NCBI GenBank assembly: GCA_017551845.1
Contig: JAFZKR010000140.1
Location: 1-15,976, forward strand
DNA length: 15,976 nt
DNA from: Bacteroidaceae bacterium
GTDB taxonomy: Bacteria; Bacteroidota; Bacteroidia; Bacteroidales; Bacteroidaceae
Reading direction: 5' to 3'
The notes beneath the pieces were generated by a model that did no database searches, was not told the origin of the DNA, and saw only the letters and a list, made by a program, of their open reading frames with translations. Of the stretch, positions 1 to 7,904 are shown in pieces (positions within the stretch are counted from its first letter, which is position 1; every line of letters starts with the position of its first letter). The translations under genes were made by a program, and so were the position numbers.

Positions 1-1
1 G

Positions 2-1597
2 CCCATGATACCGCCCCGGTTCGGCATCAAGCTTATTGAGGACAAGGGTATTGAGAAACAGTTCAAGATAATAGTGTCACTCATGCAGAAGGCCGATGGC
101 ATTATCAACTGCGGTGATGCCGGCCAGGAGGGTGAGCTTATTCAGCGCTGGGTGATGCAGAAAGCCGGTGCCAAGTGCCCGGTCAAGCGATTGTGGATTT
201 CATCACTGACCGAGGAATCCATCCGTGAGGGATTCAGCCACCTGCAGGACCAGGATGCATTCAAATCACTATACGAAGCCGGGCTTTGCCGCGCCATCGG
301 TGACTGGTTGCTGGGCATGAATGCCACACGCCTGTACACCATCAAGTACCGCACAGGCAACAGCCGCCAGGTGCTCTCCATCGGACGTGTACAGACCCCC
401 ACTCTGGCTCTCGTGGTAAACCGCCAGAAAGAGATTGACAATTTCAAGCCTGAGCAGTATTGGGAACTCAAGACCGTCTATCGTGACACCACCTTTTCAT
501 ATACAAAAGGCAAATTCACCAAGATTGAGGACGGCCAGGCACTGCTTGAAGAGATACGCCCCCTGAATTTTGTCATAACCGATGTCACCCGCAAAGAGGG
601 CAAGGACTATGCACCCCGCCTGTTTGACCTGACATCACTCCAGGTTGAATGCAACCGCAAATATGGTTACTCTGCCGATGACACCCTCAAGACCATCCAG
701 TCACTCTACGAAAAGAAGATTACCACATACCCGCGCGTGGATACCACGTTCCTGAGCGATGACATTTACCCCAAATGTCCCGGCATACTGAAGGGGCTTA
801 AGGATTACGCACAGTTTACTGCACCGCTTGAAGACATACGCCTGCCCAAAACCAAGCGAGTATTTGACAACAGCAAGGTGACTGATCACCATGCAATAAT
901 ACCCACGGGAGTTTATCCCAACAACCTGACCCAGCAGGAACGTGCCGTATTTGACCTTATAGCCCGCCGTTTCATTGCAGTATTCTACCCTGACTGCCTC
1001 TACGCCCAGACCACCGTTATGGGCAAAGCCGGCCGCGCCGAGTTCAAGACAACAGGCCGCGAGATACTCAAGCCAGGTTGGCGAGTCCTCTTTGACAAGG
1101 AAAAGACCGATGAAAAGGCCGATGATGACGAGCGCATACTCCCACAGTTTACGGTCAATGAGAGCGGTCCCCACCTGCCTGAGCTCCAGGAAAAATGGAC
1201 CACCCCACCCAAGCCCTACACTGAGGCCACCCTGCTGCGTGCAATGGAAACAGCCGGCAAACTGGTAAACGATGAGGAACTGCGTGATGCCATGAAGGAG
1301 AATGGCATAGGCCGTCCTTCAACCCGTGCCGCCATCATCGAGACCTTATATAAGCGCGGGTACATGCATAAGGAGAAAAAGAACCTCTATCCAACCCCCA
1401 CCGGTATCAGCCTCATAGACCTTATCCATGAGGAACTTCTAAAGAGTGCAGAGCTTACCGGAATATGGGAAAAACGCCTACGTGAGATAGAGCGTGGCAA
1501 ATATCAGCCCGCCCAATTCATGGATGACCTCAAACAGATGGTAACCACTCTGGTGCATGATGTCCTGGCCGACAACTCTTCACGATACAGGGCTTAG
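2..1597 (+). CDS. topB: DNA topoisomerase III, C-terminal part (5' end outside window)
   Basis: Type IA topoisomerase that relaxes or decatenates DNA by cutting one strand through a 5'-phosphotyrosine. The reading frame is open to the left edge, so the N-terminus is missing; the ATG at position 5 is internal. In numbering from that ATG, the end of the Toprim domain shows DAGQEGE at about residues 38-44. The active-site tyrosine is in TTYPRVDTTFL at about residue 242 (codon 728-730). The motif SIGRVQTPTL (about 125-134) and the late ENGIGRPSTRAAIIETL segment are typical of the family. The visible 531 codons plus roughly 70-100 missing ones would give a usual TopB length. No C-terminal zinc-ribbon cysteines are visible, which fits topoisomerase III better than TopA. 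A chromosomal TopB is most likely, but upstream context is unseen, so an integrative element cannot be ruled out. Confidence 0.93.
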   Translation, partial: PMIPPRFGIKLIEDKGIEKQFKIIVSLMQKADGIINCGDAGQEGELIQRWVMQKAGAKCPVKRLWISSLTEESIREGFSHLQDQDAFKSLYEAGLCRAIGDWLLGMNATRLYTIKYRTGNSRQVLSIGRVQTPTLALVVNRQKEIDNFKPEQYWELKTVYRDTTFSYTKGKFTKIEDGQALLEEIRPLNFVITDVTRKEGKDYAPRLFDLTSLQVECNRKYGYSADDTLKTIQSLYEKKITTYPRVDTTFLSDDIYPKCPGILKGLKDYAQFTAPLEDIRLPKTKRVFDNSKVTDHHAIIPTGVYPNNLTQQERAVFDLIARRFIAVFYPDCLYAQTTVMGKAGRAEFKTTGREILKPGWRVLFDKEKTDEKADDDERILPQFTVNESGPHLPELQEKWTTPPKPYTEATLLRAMETAGKLVNDEELRDAMKENGIGRPSTRAAIIETLYKRGYMHKEKKNLYPTPTGISLIDLIHEELLKSAELTGIWEKRLREIERGKYQPAQFMDDLKQMVTTLVHDVLADNSSRYRA

Positions 1598-1631
1598 TCA
1601 GGTCATTCCCACAGATATGATAGTTATTTGG

Positions 1632-1735
1632 CTCGTCTTTCCTTCGGACGTTCTTCGGTATTTGTTCGGTATTTGTCCGGTCAGCACCGAACAGATACCG
1701 GACAATGATCGAGGCAGCATCGAAGGAACTACGAG
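1632..1735. repeat. Nested imperfect inverted-repeat element in the topB-phosphatase intergenic region
   Basis: The 162-nt gap between the two gene ends holds a 104-bp imperfect palindrome. The inner stem pairs 1662-1681 with 1686-1705 around the loop CAGC: 17 Watson-Crick pairs, 2 G-T wobbles and 1 mismatch. The outer stem pairs 1632-1646 with 1721-1735 (CTCGT..TTCCTTCG against CGAAGGAA..ACGAG, 13 of 15). The left arm also carries a short direct repeat of TTCGGTATTTG. No T-run follows the stem on either strand, so it is not a classic terminator. It could be a dispersed palindromic (REP/MITE-like) element or a 3'-end RNA structure for the convergent genes. Seen directly; function unknown. Confidence 0.75.
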
Positions 1736-1759
1736 GGAAGAAGGTAGAAAAAAAGACCT

Positions 1760-3034
1760 TCAGCGTTTGTAACCTTCAAGATTAGCCTTAACCGTCTCCC
1801 ACTTGTAATAGGGTCCGTCAAACGGTTCCAATCCACGCAGGCGTGTCTCCTGTTCCTGATAGAGGAACTTTACGATTACATCATTACTCTTGTTGCGGTA
1901 GAATATTATCTGCAGGTTACTGGCCATAGGGATATTCCAGAAACCAAGCCACTTGTCACAAATCTCATCAGCAGGAATACGCTCTCCTACTCCCTCAATT
2001 CCAAGATAACTCACAAGGGCCATAAGAGGATAATCATGACCGAAACGCAGGTCGGCAGCATATTTACCTGTGGCTATGCATTCATCAGCCTTAGCCACTA
2101 TATCCTCCACACATGACTGGGCCATAGGCACACGCTCGTCGCCCGACTCGACAGAGTTGCAGTGACCTGTATAAAGTGACACGTTACTCAGGGCCCAACG
2201 CCTGTATATGGCATCAAACGGGAGGAAACGGAACAGATTGTCCTCAATATCAAAATCCTCGGCAATGATGGCGGTACTCCATACGTTTTCAGTAAGAGTC
2301 CTTGAGCTCTTGACGAAAGTACGAGCCTTTTCCACATCGGTAAAAACACGGTCCAGCACACCTGTCGTGTCGTCCGGCAGGTCCTGCAAGGCAGCCATAG
2401 CCGCCCTTGTCGCTGCCGATGACCTCAACTGCCAGCCACGCTCATTGTCCAAATAGTCCATGAATTTCTCACCAGTGTCAAGATAGAAATAGAGGTCAGG
2501 ATTCTGGCGCACAAGCGATGTGGTGAATGCATTCATGCTAATCAGGCAGCGTTGGACAGTGCTTCCGAATGCACGCACCTGCTTTTTCCCTTTAAAGACG
2601 GAAGGATATCGCTTGAACATACGCTCTGCAATGGCAGTATGTTCACGCACGCCTTTCTGTGACAACCTTCCATCCATACCGTTATAGTTCTCCAGAACCT
2701 TGCGGGCTGCCACAAGCAGAGAGTCACCGCCAGAAGTAAGTATGCCCATTTGTTTTCCCTGCTCAAGAGTGGCTATAAGGCCCTCGTATGAGCTACCGCC
2801 CCAGTTGGAACGGGAGCCATGACGTCCGTAGTGGCTGATATAGAAAGGTTTGTAACCTTTAGGGGCCTTAGTGTCACGTATCTCCTTGAACTCATATGAA
2901 TTCGTGTTGTTGCCGGCACGGGTGGGCTCTTCCAGAAGGGCACGTACGGCAGCCTCGGATCTGTGGGGTTGTGCATGCACGGCAGTAAAGCCAATAAGCA
3001 ACAAAGGAATAAGTGTGAGTGTTTTGATTCTCAT
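1760..3034 (-). CDS. Exported histidine acid phosphatase (phytase / MINPP-like)
   Basis: Histidine phosphatase superfamily, clade 2, probably hydrolysing phosphomonoesters (perhaps inositol phosphates) in the periplasm. Starting at 3034 gives 424 aa with a clear signal peptide (MRIKTLTLIPLLLIGFTAVHA, cleaved before Gln22). The open frame runs back to 3085, but that adds a polar extension ahead of the signal and would place the start before the likely -7 element at 3063-3070; 3058 is another possible start. The nucleophile motif is YGRHGSR (His72) and the proton-donor motif is RFGHD (His333-Asp334). Bacterial acid phosphatases of this clade use HD, whereas MINPP proteins usually use HAE, so calling it a phytase is uncertain. 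It stands alone: divergent from the lipoprotein gene and convergent with topB. Confidence 0.85.
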   Translation of the reverse strand: MRIKTLTLIPLLLIGFTAVHAQPHRSEAAVRALLEEPTRAGNNTNSYEFKEIRDTKAPKGYKPFYISHYGRHGSRSNWGGSSYEGLIATLEQGKQMGILTSGGDSLLVAARKVLENYNGMDGRLSQKGVREHTAIAERMFKRYPSVFKGKKQVRAFGSTVQRCLISMNAFTTSLVRQNPDLYFYLDTGEKFMDYLDNERGWQLRSSAATRAAMAALQDLPDDTTGVLDRVFTDVEKARTFVKSSRTLTENVWSTAIIAEDFDIEDNLFRFLPFDAIYRRWALSNVSLYTGHCNSVESGDERVPMAQSCVEDIVAKADECIATGKYAADLRFGHDYPLMALVSYLGIEGVGERIPADEICDKWLGFWNIPMASNLQIIFYRNKSNDVIVKFLYQEQETRLRGLEPFDGPYYKWETVKANLEGYKR

Positions 3035-3062
3035 ATAGCACTGATTTTTGATATTCATCCTG

Positions 3063-3070
3063 CGAATATA
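3063..3070 (-). promoter_or_regulatory. Possible Bacteroidota -7 promoter element for the phosphatase gene
   Basis: Read on the minus strand the site is TATATTCG, one base from the Bacteroidota -7 consensus TAnnTTTG. Transcription would start near 3056, about 22 nt before the chosen start codon at 3034. I see no good TTTG -33 element at the usual 19-21 nt spacing, so this rests on one half-site. Confidence 0.4.
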
Positions 3071-3115
3071 CAAAACCTGACGCAATAAAGGGATATTATT
3101 TGAGTTATAACATCA

Positions 3116-5101
3116 ATGAAATCCATCTCTGTCGGCAGATATTCCTTTTTGCTGGCCCTGCTTATACTGCTCTGCGGTTGCGGGGCCGAGATTCATATAC
3201 GCAAGGGAGATCAGAGCTTTGCCTTGGGTGAATACAATGAAGCTGCCGCTCATTACAAGCGCGGTTATTCCGGCATATCTCCGAAAGAGAAGGAGCTGCG
3301 TGCCTCTACCGCATTCAAACTCGGCGAATCATACAGACTTATCAATTACACCCCACGAGCTCTGGCAGCCTATCAGAACGCAGTACGTTACAAATACTCC
3401 GACTCTACAGTATATAGACTATTGGCTGACATGCAACTTATAAGCGGAAAAAACAAGGATGCCGAAAAGAACTACAACATAGCACTTGAATATAATCCGG
3501 ATGACATTCTCTCACGCAAAGGACTGGAATCATGCCGTCTGACAATCGAATACACAGAGAACCCCACGCGCTTTACAGTCAAGAAGGATCCTGTCCTGAA
3601 CAGCCGCTACAGCGAATGGTCACCTGTATTGGCCGGTGATGACTGGGAACAGATATACTTCACATCAACGCGCAAGGAGGCTGCGGGCGATGAACTTAAC
3701 CCGATAACAGGCATGAAGAGTTGTGACATATTCTTCTCCACTAAGGACGACAAGGGCAAATGGAGCAAACCTAAGCCCATTGAGAACGGTCCCAACAGTG
3801 AGTTCGAGGACGGTAGCTGTACACTGAGTCCGGACATGTCAGTCATGTATTTCACCTATTGCGCCACTGACCCGCAGTTGCCCAGACCGGCCCGTATCAT
3901 GAAATCCAACAGAAGCGATGCTTCATGGTCCACAGCGGCACCATACTCGGAACGGGAAGACTCCATATATAGTTACGCACACCCAGCCGTATCGCCTGAC
4001 GGGAAATGGCTGTATTTCGTTTCCGATATGGATGGAGGGTTCGGTGGTTTGGATATTTGGCGGGTTCCCATGGGAGGTCGCCTTATAGGTGCCGAGAATC
4101 TAGGTCCTGACATCAACACTCCCGGTAACGAGATGTTTCCCACCTTCCGGAGCAATGGTGAACTCTATTTCTCATCCGACGGACATCCCGGCATGGGCGG
4201 TCTTGACATATTCCGCGCCGTAGCCACGAGTGACACCACCTGGACTATTTCCAACATGCAATCACCTGTTAATTCCCGATTTGATGACTTCGGGATGACG
4301 TTCCAGGGTGATTTGACCCGTGGTTTCTTTAGTACTAACCGCAACGACGGGCGTGGACGTGACCACATTTGGTCTTTTGAACTTCCTGAAACAGTCCATA
4401 GAATAACCGGCTGGGTCTATGAAAAGGATGGTTATGAATTACCTGAAGCAATTGTACATCTGGTAGGTAATGACGGTACCAACATCAAACTGAATGTCAA
4501 GGATGACGGTTCATTTACCCAACGCGTTACTCCTGGAGTAAGTTATCTGTTACTAGGAACATCCAAGGGCTTCATGAACTATATGCAGGAGATGACCGCT
4601 GACAGTACGGACCAGGATCGTGAATATGTCCTTCAGTTTCCACTTTCATCGATTTCCAAGCCAGTCCTTATTGACAATATATTCTTTGATTTTGATAAGG
4701 CGACACTCCGTCCCGAATCAGCCCAGTCACTTGATGAACTTGTCATTCTGCTTGAGAACAATCCCGGAGTAACTATTGAGATAGGAGCACACTGCGATTA
4801 CAAAGGCGATGATGACTACAACCAGCGTCTGTCACAGCAGAGAGCAGAGAGCGTAGTTCAGTATCTGATTCATCACGGAATAGCAAAAGACAGGCTTACC
4901 GCACGTGGTTACGGTGAGACACAACCCAAAACGATAAGCCGCAAAAATGCCGAGAGTTATAATTTCCTGAATGAGAACGACGTTCTTACCGAAGAATATA
5001 TCCTGAATCTGCCAGAGGAAGAGCAGGAAATATGCAACCAGCTAAACAGGAGGACCGAATTCAGAGTTATAAGGACCACATACGGTATGTTCGGCCGCTG
5101 A
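3116..5101 (+). CDS. PorE-like outer-membrane lipoprotein (TPR, PD40 propeller, CRD, OmpA C-terminal domain)
   Basis: A 661-aa predicted lipoprotein that should anchor to peptidoglycan from the outer membrane. Residues 1-21 are a lipoprotein signal, with Cys22 in LLCGCG as the likely lipidated residue. Residues 30-145 resemble TPR helices (GEYNEAAAHYKRGY; NKDAEKNYNIALEYNPDD). Residues 160-422 are PD40/WD40-like blades with repeated FTSTR, VSPDGKWLYFVSD and SNGELYFSSD motifs. Residues 428-510 resemble a carboxypeptidase regulatory-like fold. Residues 520-655 are the OmpA C-terminal domain, with Asp561 (AHCDYKG) and Arg576 (LSQQRAESV) at the peptidoglycan-binding positions. This domain order matches PorE of the type IX secretion system, but Bacteroidota have many such paralogues and no other T9SS gene is in the window, so no symbol is given. 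The stop lies 1 nt from the convergent methyltransferase stop. Confidence 0.9.
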   Translation: MKSISVGRYSFLLALLILLCGCGAEIHIRKGDQSFALGEYNEAAAHYKRGYSGISPKEKELRASTAFKLGESYRLINYTPRALAAYQNAVRYKYSDSTVYRLLADMQLISGKNKDAEKNYNIALEYNPDDILSRKGLESCRLTIEYTENPTRFTVKKDPVLNSRYSEWSPVLAGDDWEQIYFTSTRKEAAGDELNPITGMKSCDIFFSTKDDKGKWSKPKPIENGPNSEFEDGSCTLSPDMSVMYFTYCATDPQLPRPARIMKSNRSDASWSTAAPYSEREDSIYSYAHPAVSPDGKWLYFVSDMDGGFGGLDIWRVPMGGRLIGAENLGPDINTPGNEMFPTFRSNGELYFSSDGHPGMGGLDIFRAVATSDTTWTISNMQSPVNSRFDDFGMTFQGDLTRGFFSTNRNDGRGRDHIWSFELPETVHRITGWVYEKDGYELPEAIVHLVGNDGTNIKLNVKDDGSFTQRVTPGVSYLLLGTSKGFMNYMQEMTADSTDQDREYVLQFPLSSISKPVLIDNIFFDFDKATLRPESAQSLDELVILLENNPGVTIEIGAHCDYKGDDDYNQRLSQQRAESVVQYLIHHGIAKDRLTARGYGETQPKTISRKNAESYNFLNENDVLTEEYILNLPEEEQEICNQLNRRTEFRVIRTTYGMFGR

Positions 5102-5102
5102 A

Positions 5103-6473
5103 TCAGACATTCATACGTATCCTCCACTCATGAGGATACATGTTATTGGCTCTGTTTCCAATATTCTTTACAAAACCTAACGGACGGCCTGCATAGGTAA
5201 GCATTAGAACACCCTTGGGAGCCGTCGGCAAATGTATAGCCTCGCATCTCAGATAGGCCAATGATTCCATCCTGTCCATTTCCACACAGTTGAATGCATC
5301 GGTCCGGACTATATCCGACATAGCTAATCCATGAACAGGGATAACATCCTTTCCTTTTATAACCGCTACATCTATTCCCCGTATCAGCGTATAGAGTCCA
5401 TCAGAAATTTCCAACATTTCATCAGCCGTATCACAAGGTAGCGCGAAAATCCGGTTGCCATCCCTGATTAGTCTCCACTCCTCCGGGGCAGAAAGCCAAT
5501 CATTGGCAATATTACAATCGTTTTTAATATACTTTCTTACACAACGGCTACTAGCAGAGAATATCCTTTCCTCCGGTTTCCTCAGCAAAGACAGGAAGAA
5601 GCCTTCGCCACGATTTCTATGCTGCATGAAATGATATACAGGCAATCCACTTCCGTCCAAAGCTCCCATAATATTCCATGAGGCTTCCGTTGGAATATCC
5701 AACAACTCAGCTCCGAACTCATCGGTCATCCAACGTACATTCTCTTCATTCTCGCGGGTATTGAAAGTGCATGTACTGTATATAAGGAATCCTCCCGGCC
5801 TGAGGGCGGGCCAGATATCCTTCAAAATACTACGCTGTCTGGACGCGCACATCTCCACATTTGACAGGCTCCATTCCGCCACAGCCTGCTCTTCTTTACG
5901 GAACATACCCTCTCCGGAACAAGGAGCATCCACTGAGATTATATCATAGCGGGGGCCACATTCACCTATCTCTTTCGGCGAATTGCACGTCACAAGTACT
6001 CTTCCGTTGCCCCACTTGGCCATATTTTCTGCAAGAATCTGCGCTCTTCCACGTTGTATCTCGTTCGAAACAAGAATACTGCCTTCAGGCATGAGTGATG
6101 ACAACAGAGTGGATTTGCCCCCTGGTGCAGCACATAGGTCAAGAACCGTTACCGGTCTGTCAGCACAAAGCCGGAATGCCTGTTCCAGAAACATGGATGA
6201 AGCTTCCTGTACATAATACATACCCTGATGCAGAAGTGGATCAAGAGTAAATGACGGTCTTCGGTCAAGATAGTATGCATTGCTTGCCCATGGTATCTCT
6301 CCATCGCACCCGCATTCTAATGAGCAAAGGACCTCATCTATCCCGATATTGAATTTGGTATTAAGCCTGATGCTTGTAGCGGCAGGTCCATTAATAGCAT
6401 TTAAGAGTCGGATGTAGTCCTCTCCCGGAAGCAAACTGCTTACCATGTTGATAAAATCGGGGGCAAATTCCAT
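5103..6473 (-). CDS. rsmF: 16S rRNA (cytosine-C5)-methyltransferase, RsmF/NOL1-NOP2-Sun family
   Basis: SAM-dependent m5C RNA methyltransferase of 456 aa, close to the length of RsmF/YebU. The SAM-binding motif LDLCAAPGGKST is at residues 111-122, motif IV DAPCSGEGMF at 182-191 (Cys185) and motif VI YSTCTFNTRENEENV at 232-246 (Cys235, the expected nucleophile). The C-terminal 120 residues end in a PUA-like domain with RANNMYPHEWRI. The GEGMF form of motif IV and this C-terminal region favour RsmF over RsmB; the exact target base is inferred from the family. The start at 6473 is the first Met of a compact N-terminus and leaves 75 nt to the divergent thyA. Its 3' end abuts the convergent lipoprotein gene, leaving no room for a terminator. 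Confidence 0.88.
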   Translation of the reverse strand: MEFAPDFINMVSSLLPGEDYIRLLNAINGPAATSIRLNTKFNIGIDEVLCSLECGCDGEIPWASNAYYLDRRPSFTLDPLLHQGMYYVQEASSMFLEQAFRLCADRPVTVLDLCAAPGGKSTLLSSLMPEGSILVSNEIQRGRAQILAENMAKWGNGRVLVTCNSPKEIGECGPRYDIISVDAPCSGEGMFRKEEQAVAEWSLSNVEMCASRQRSILKDIWPALRPGGFLIYSTCTFNTRENEENVRWMTDEFGAELLDIPTEASWNIMGALDGSGLPVYHFMQHRNRGEGFFLSLLRKPEERIFSASSRCVRKYIKNDCNIANDWLSAPEEWRLIRDGNRIFALPCDTADEMLEISDGLYTLIRGIDVAVIKGKDVIPVHGLAMSDIVRTDAFNCVEMDRMESLAYLRCEAIHLPTAPKGVLMLTYAGRPLGFVKNIGNRANNMYPHEWRIRMNV

Positions 6474-6494
6474 AAGCTCACTCTAAACACTTCG

Positions 6495-6502
6495 CGAAAA
6501 TA
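6495..6502 (-). promoter_or_regulatory. Possible -7 promoter element for the rsmF-like gene
   Basis: On the minus strand the sequence is TATTTTCG, one base from TAnnTTTG, and lies 21 nt upstream of the start codon at 6473. No convincing -33 element is visible. It sits within 25 bp of the divergent thyA -7 element, so the two promoters would share one short region. Confidence 0.35.
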
Positions 6503-6516
6503 AGCCAAAAAATCAT

Positions 6517-6524
6517 TATATTCG
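6517..6524 (+). promoter_or_regulatory. Possible -7 promoter element for thyA-folA
   Basis: TATATTCG, one base from the Bacteroidota -7 consensus TAnnTTTG, about 24 nt before the thyA start. The leader after it is A-rich, with a weak AAGAAGT purine stretch before the ATG. No TTTG -33 element is seen at the expected spacing. Confidence 0.45.
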
Positions 6525-6548
6525 CACACTACTAACAAGAAGTAATAA

Positions 6549-7343
6549 ATGAAACAATATCTTGACCTGCTTGACAGGATACTGAAGGAAGGCGTAAAGA
6601 AAGGTGACCGTACCGGTACCGGCACTATAAGCGTATTCGGTCACCAGATGCGTTTCAATCTGGAAGAAGGATTTCCCCTGCTTACCACAAAAAAACTGCA
6701 TCTCAAGTCAATCATATACGAATTGCTTTGGTTTCTTAACGGTGACACTAATGCCCGATGGCTTCAGGAACGCGGAGTACGTATATGGAACGAATGGGCT
6801 GATCCGGATGGAGACCTGGGGCATATATACGGATACCAATGGCGCTCATGGCCCGATTATGAGGGAGGGTTCATTGACCAGATTTCAGAGGCAGTGGAAA
6901 CAATCAGAAACAATCCTGACTCACGCCGTATCATCGTCAGTTCATGGAACGTAGCAGACCTTAAGAACATGAACCTACCCCCCTGCCACGCTTTTTTCCA
7001 GTTTTACGTTGCTGAAGGAAAACTCAGTCTGCAGCTTTACCAGCGAAGTGCTGACACTTTCCTGGGTGTTCCATTCAACATCGCCTCTTATGCTTTGCTC
7101 ACCATGATGATGGCTCAGGTCACAGGACTCAAGCCAGGTGAATTCATCCATACTACAGGCGACACCCATCTTTACCTCAATCATCTTGAACAGGCTCGGT
7201 TACAGCTTACCCGGCAACCGCGTCCACTACCAAAAATGATTATCAATCCCGATGTGAAGAGTATCTTCGATTTCAAGTATGAGGACTTTCAGCTTGAAGG
7301 ATATGACCCGCATCCTCACATCAAAGCCGAAGTTTCTGTATGA
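6549..7343 (+). CDS. thyA: Thymidylate synthase
   Basis: Converts dUMP and 5,10-methylene-tetrahydrofolate to dTMP and dihydrofolate in the cytoplasm. It has 264 aa, the same length as E. coli ThyA. The catalytic cysteine is Cys146 in [13 protein letters not shown]. Other hallmarks are the N-terminal [12 protein letters not shown] phosphate-binding loop (Arg21), [11 protein letters not shown] (124-134), [29 protein letters not shown], and the C-terminal [10 protein letters not shown]. No residue looks damaged. The start MKQYLDLL matches the family start. Its stop overlaps the folA start in ATGA, so the two are translationally coupled; the dihydrofolate it makes is the FolA substrate. Confidence 0.99.
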   Translation: MKQYLDLLDRILKEGVKKGDRTGTGTISVFGHQMRFNLEEGFPLLTTKKLHLKSIIYELLWFLNGDTNARWLQERGVRIWNEWADPDGDLGHIYGYQWRSWPDYEGGFIDQISEAVETIRNNPDSRRIIVSSWNVADLKNMNLPPCHAFFQFYVAEGKLSLQLYQRSADTFLGVPFNIASYALLTMMMAQVTGLKPGEFIHTTGDTHLYLNHLEQARLQLTRQPRPLPKMIINPDVKSIFDFKYEDFQLEGYDPHPHIKAEVSV

Positions 7344-7831
7344 TTACCATAATCGCTGCTCTATCAATGGACGGAGCCATAGGCTTCGAAAACCAACTTT
7401 TATATCATTTGAATGCCGACATGAAACGATTCAAGGCTCTCACAATAGGGCATACCGTCCTAATGGGCCGCAATACCTTCGAATCCCTACCTAACGGAGC
7501 CTTGACCGGACGCAGGAACCTGGTTCTAACACACGACACGTCCCGAACCTTCCCTGGAGCTGAGACATGCGTATCAATAGAGGAAGCTCTGTCACTCTGC
7601 TCTCCGAATGAGCAAGTTTTCGTTATAGGCGGAGCACAGGTTTACAGTCAGGCATTACCTATGGCACAAAGGCTGGAACTCACCATAATACATGACATAC
7701 CGGAGAAAGCCGATGCAGCGTTCCCCATCTTCCGAGATTCATCTGACTGGAAACTGATATCGAAGGAAGAACATCCGGCAGACGAAAAAAACCCATTCCG
7801 ATATAGCTTCCTTACCTATTCTAAAGAGTGA
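7340..7831 (+). CDS. folA: Dihydrofolate reductase
   Basis: Reduces 7,8-dihydrofolate to tetrahydrofolate with NADPH, recycling the product of ThyA. It has 163 aa, the usual length for bacterial FolA. Seen: the [17 protein letters not shown]-terminus, the active-site acid Asp27 in [12 protein letters not shown], the NADPH-binding [10 protein letters not shown] (42-51), the RRNLVLT strand and [13 protein letters not shown]. Two active-site-loop positions differ from the common LWxLPAD pattern: Tyr22 in place of Trp and Asn25 in place of Pro. Whether this is a lineage feature or affects trimethoprim binding cannot be judged from here. It is the second gene of the thyA-folA operon and is followed after 14 nt by a strong hairpin. 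Confidence 0.97.
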   Translation: MITIIAALSMDGAIGFENQLLYHLNADMKRFKALTIGHTVLMGRNTFESLPNGALTGRRNLVLTHDTSRTFPGAETCVSIEEALSLCSPNEQVFVIGGAQVYSQALPMAQRLELTIIHDIPEKADAAFPIFRDSSDWKLISKEEHPADEKNPFRYSFLTYSKE

Positions 7832-7845
7832 TACGGAATAAAATA

Positions 7846-7893
7846 ATAATACAAGAAAGGCTTCCGCAAAATCGGAAGCCTTTCTTGTATTAT
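7846..7893. terminator. Bidirectional transcription terminator between folA and the exb operon
   Basis: A perfect 21-bp inverted repeat (7846-7866 with 7873-7893) around the 6-nt loop CAAAAT. The stem core is AAGGCTTCCG / CGGAAGCCTT, and the outer stem is A/T-rich, giving a T-rich tract on each strand (TTTCTTGTATTAT on +). It lies exactly between convergent genes, 14 nt after the folA stop and 11 nt from the exbD2 stop, so it most likely ends transcription from both sides. Confidence 0.9.
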
Positions 7894-7904
7894 AGGAGCA
7901 GTCA

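Noticed and set aside
701..1174. Minus-strand 157-codon frame within topB
   Set aside because: It is antisense to a clearly conserved coding region and has no recognisable motifs, so it is a shadow frame.
1740..1761. GAAGGT / ACCTTC hairpin with an A-rich loop at the phosphatase 3' end
   Set aside because: The A/T run is in the loop rather than after the stem and the stem is only 6 bp, so it is not convincing as a terminator.
1557..1772. Plus-strand 71-codon frame from the topB end through the intergenic repeat
   Set aside because: It overlaps topB and is made mostly of the inverted repeat, with no recognisable domain or initiation signal.
3035..3085. Upstream in-frame start for the phosphatase gene at 3085
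   Set aside because: It would put a polar 17-residue extension before the signal peptide and start ahead of the likely promoter element.
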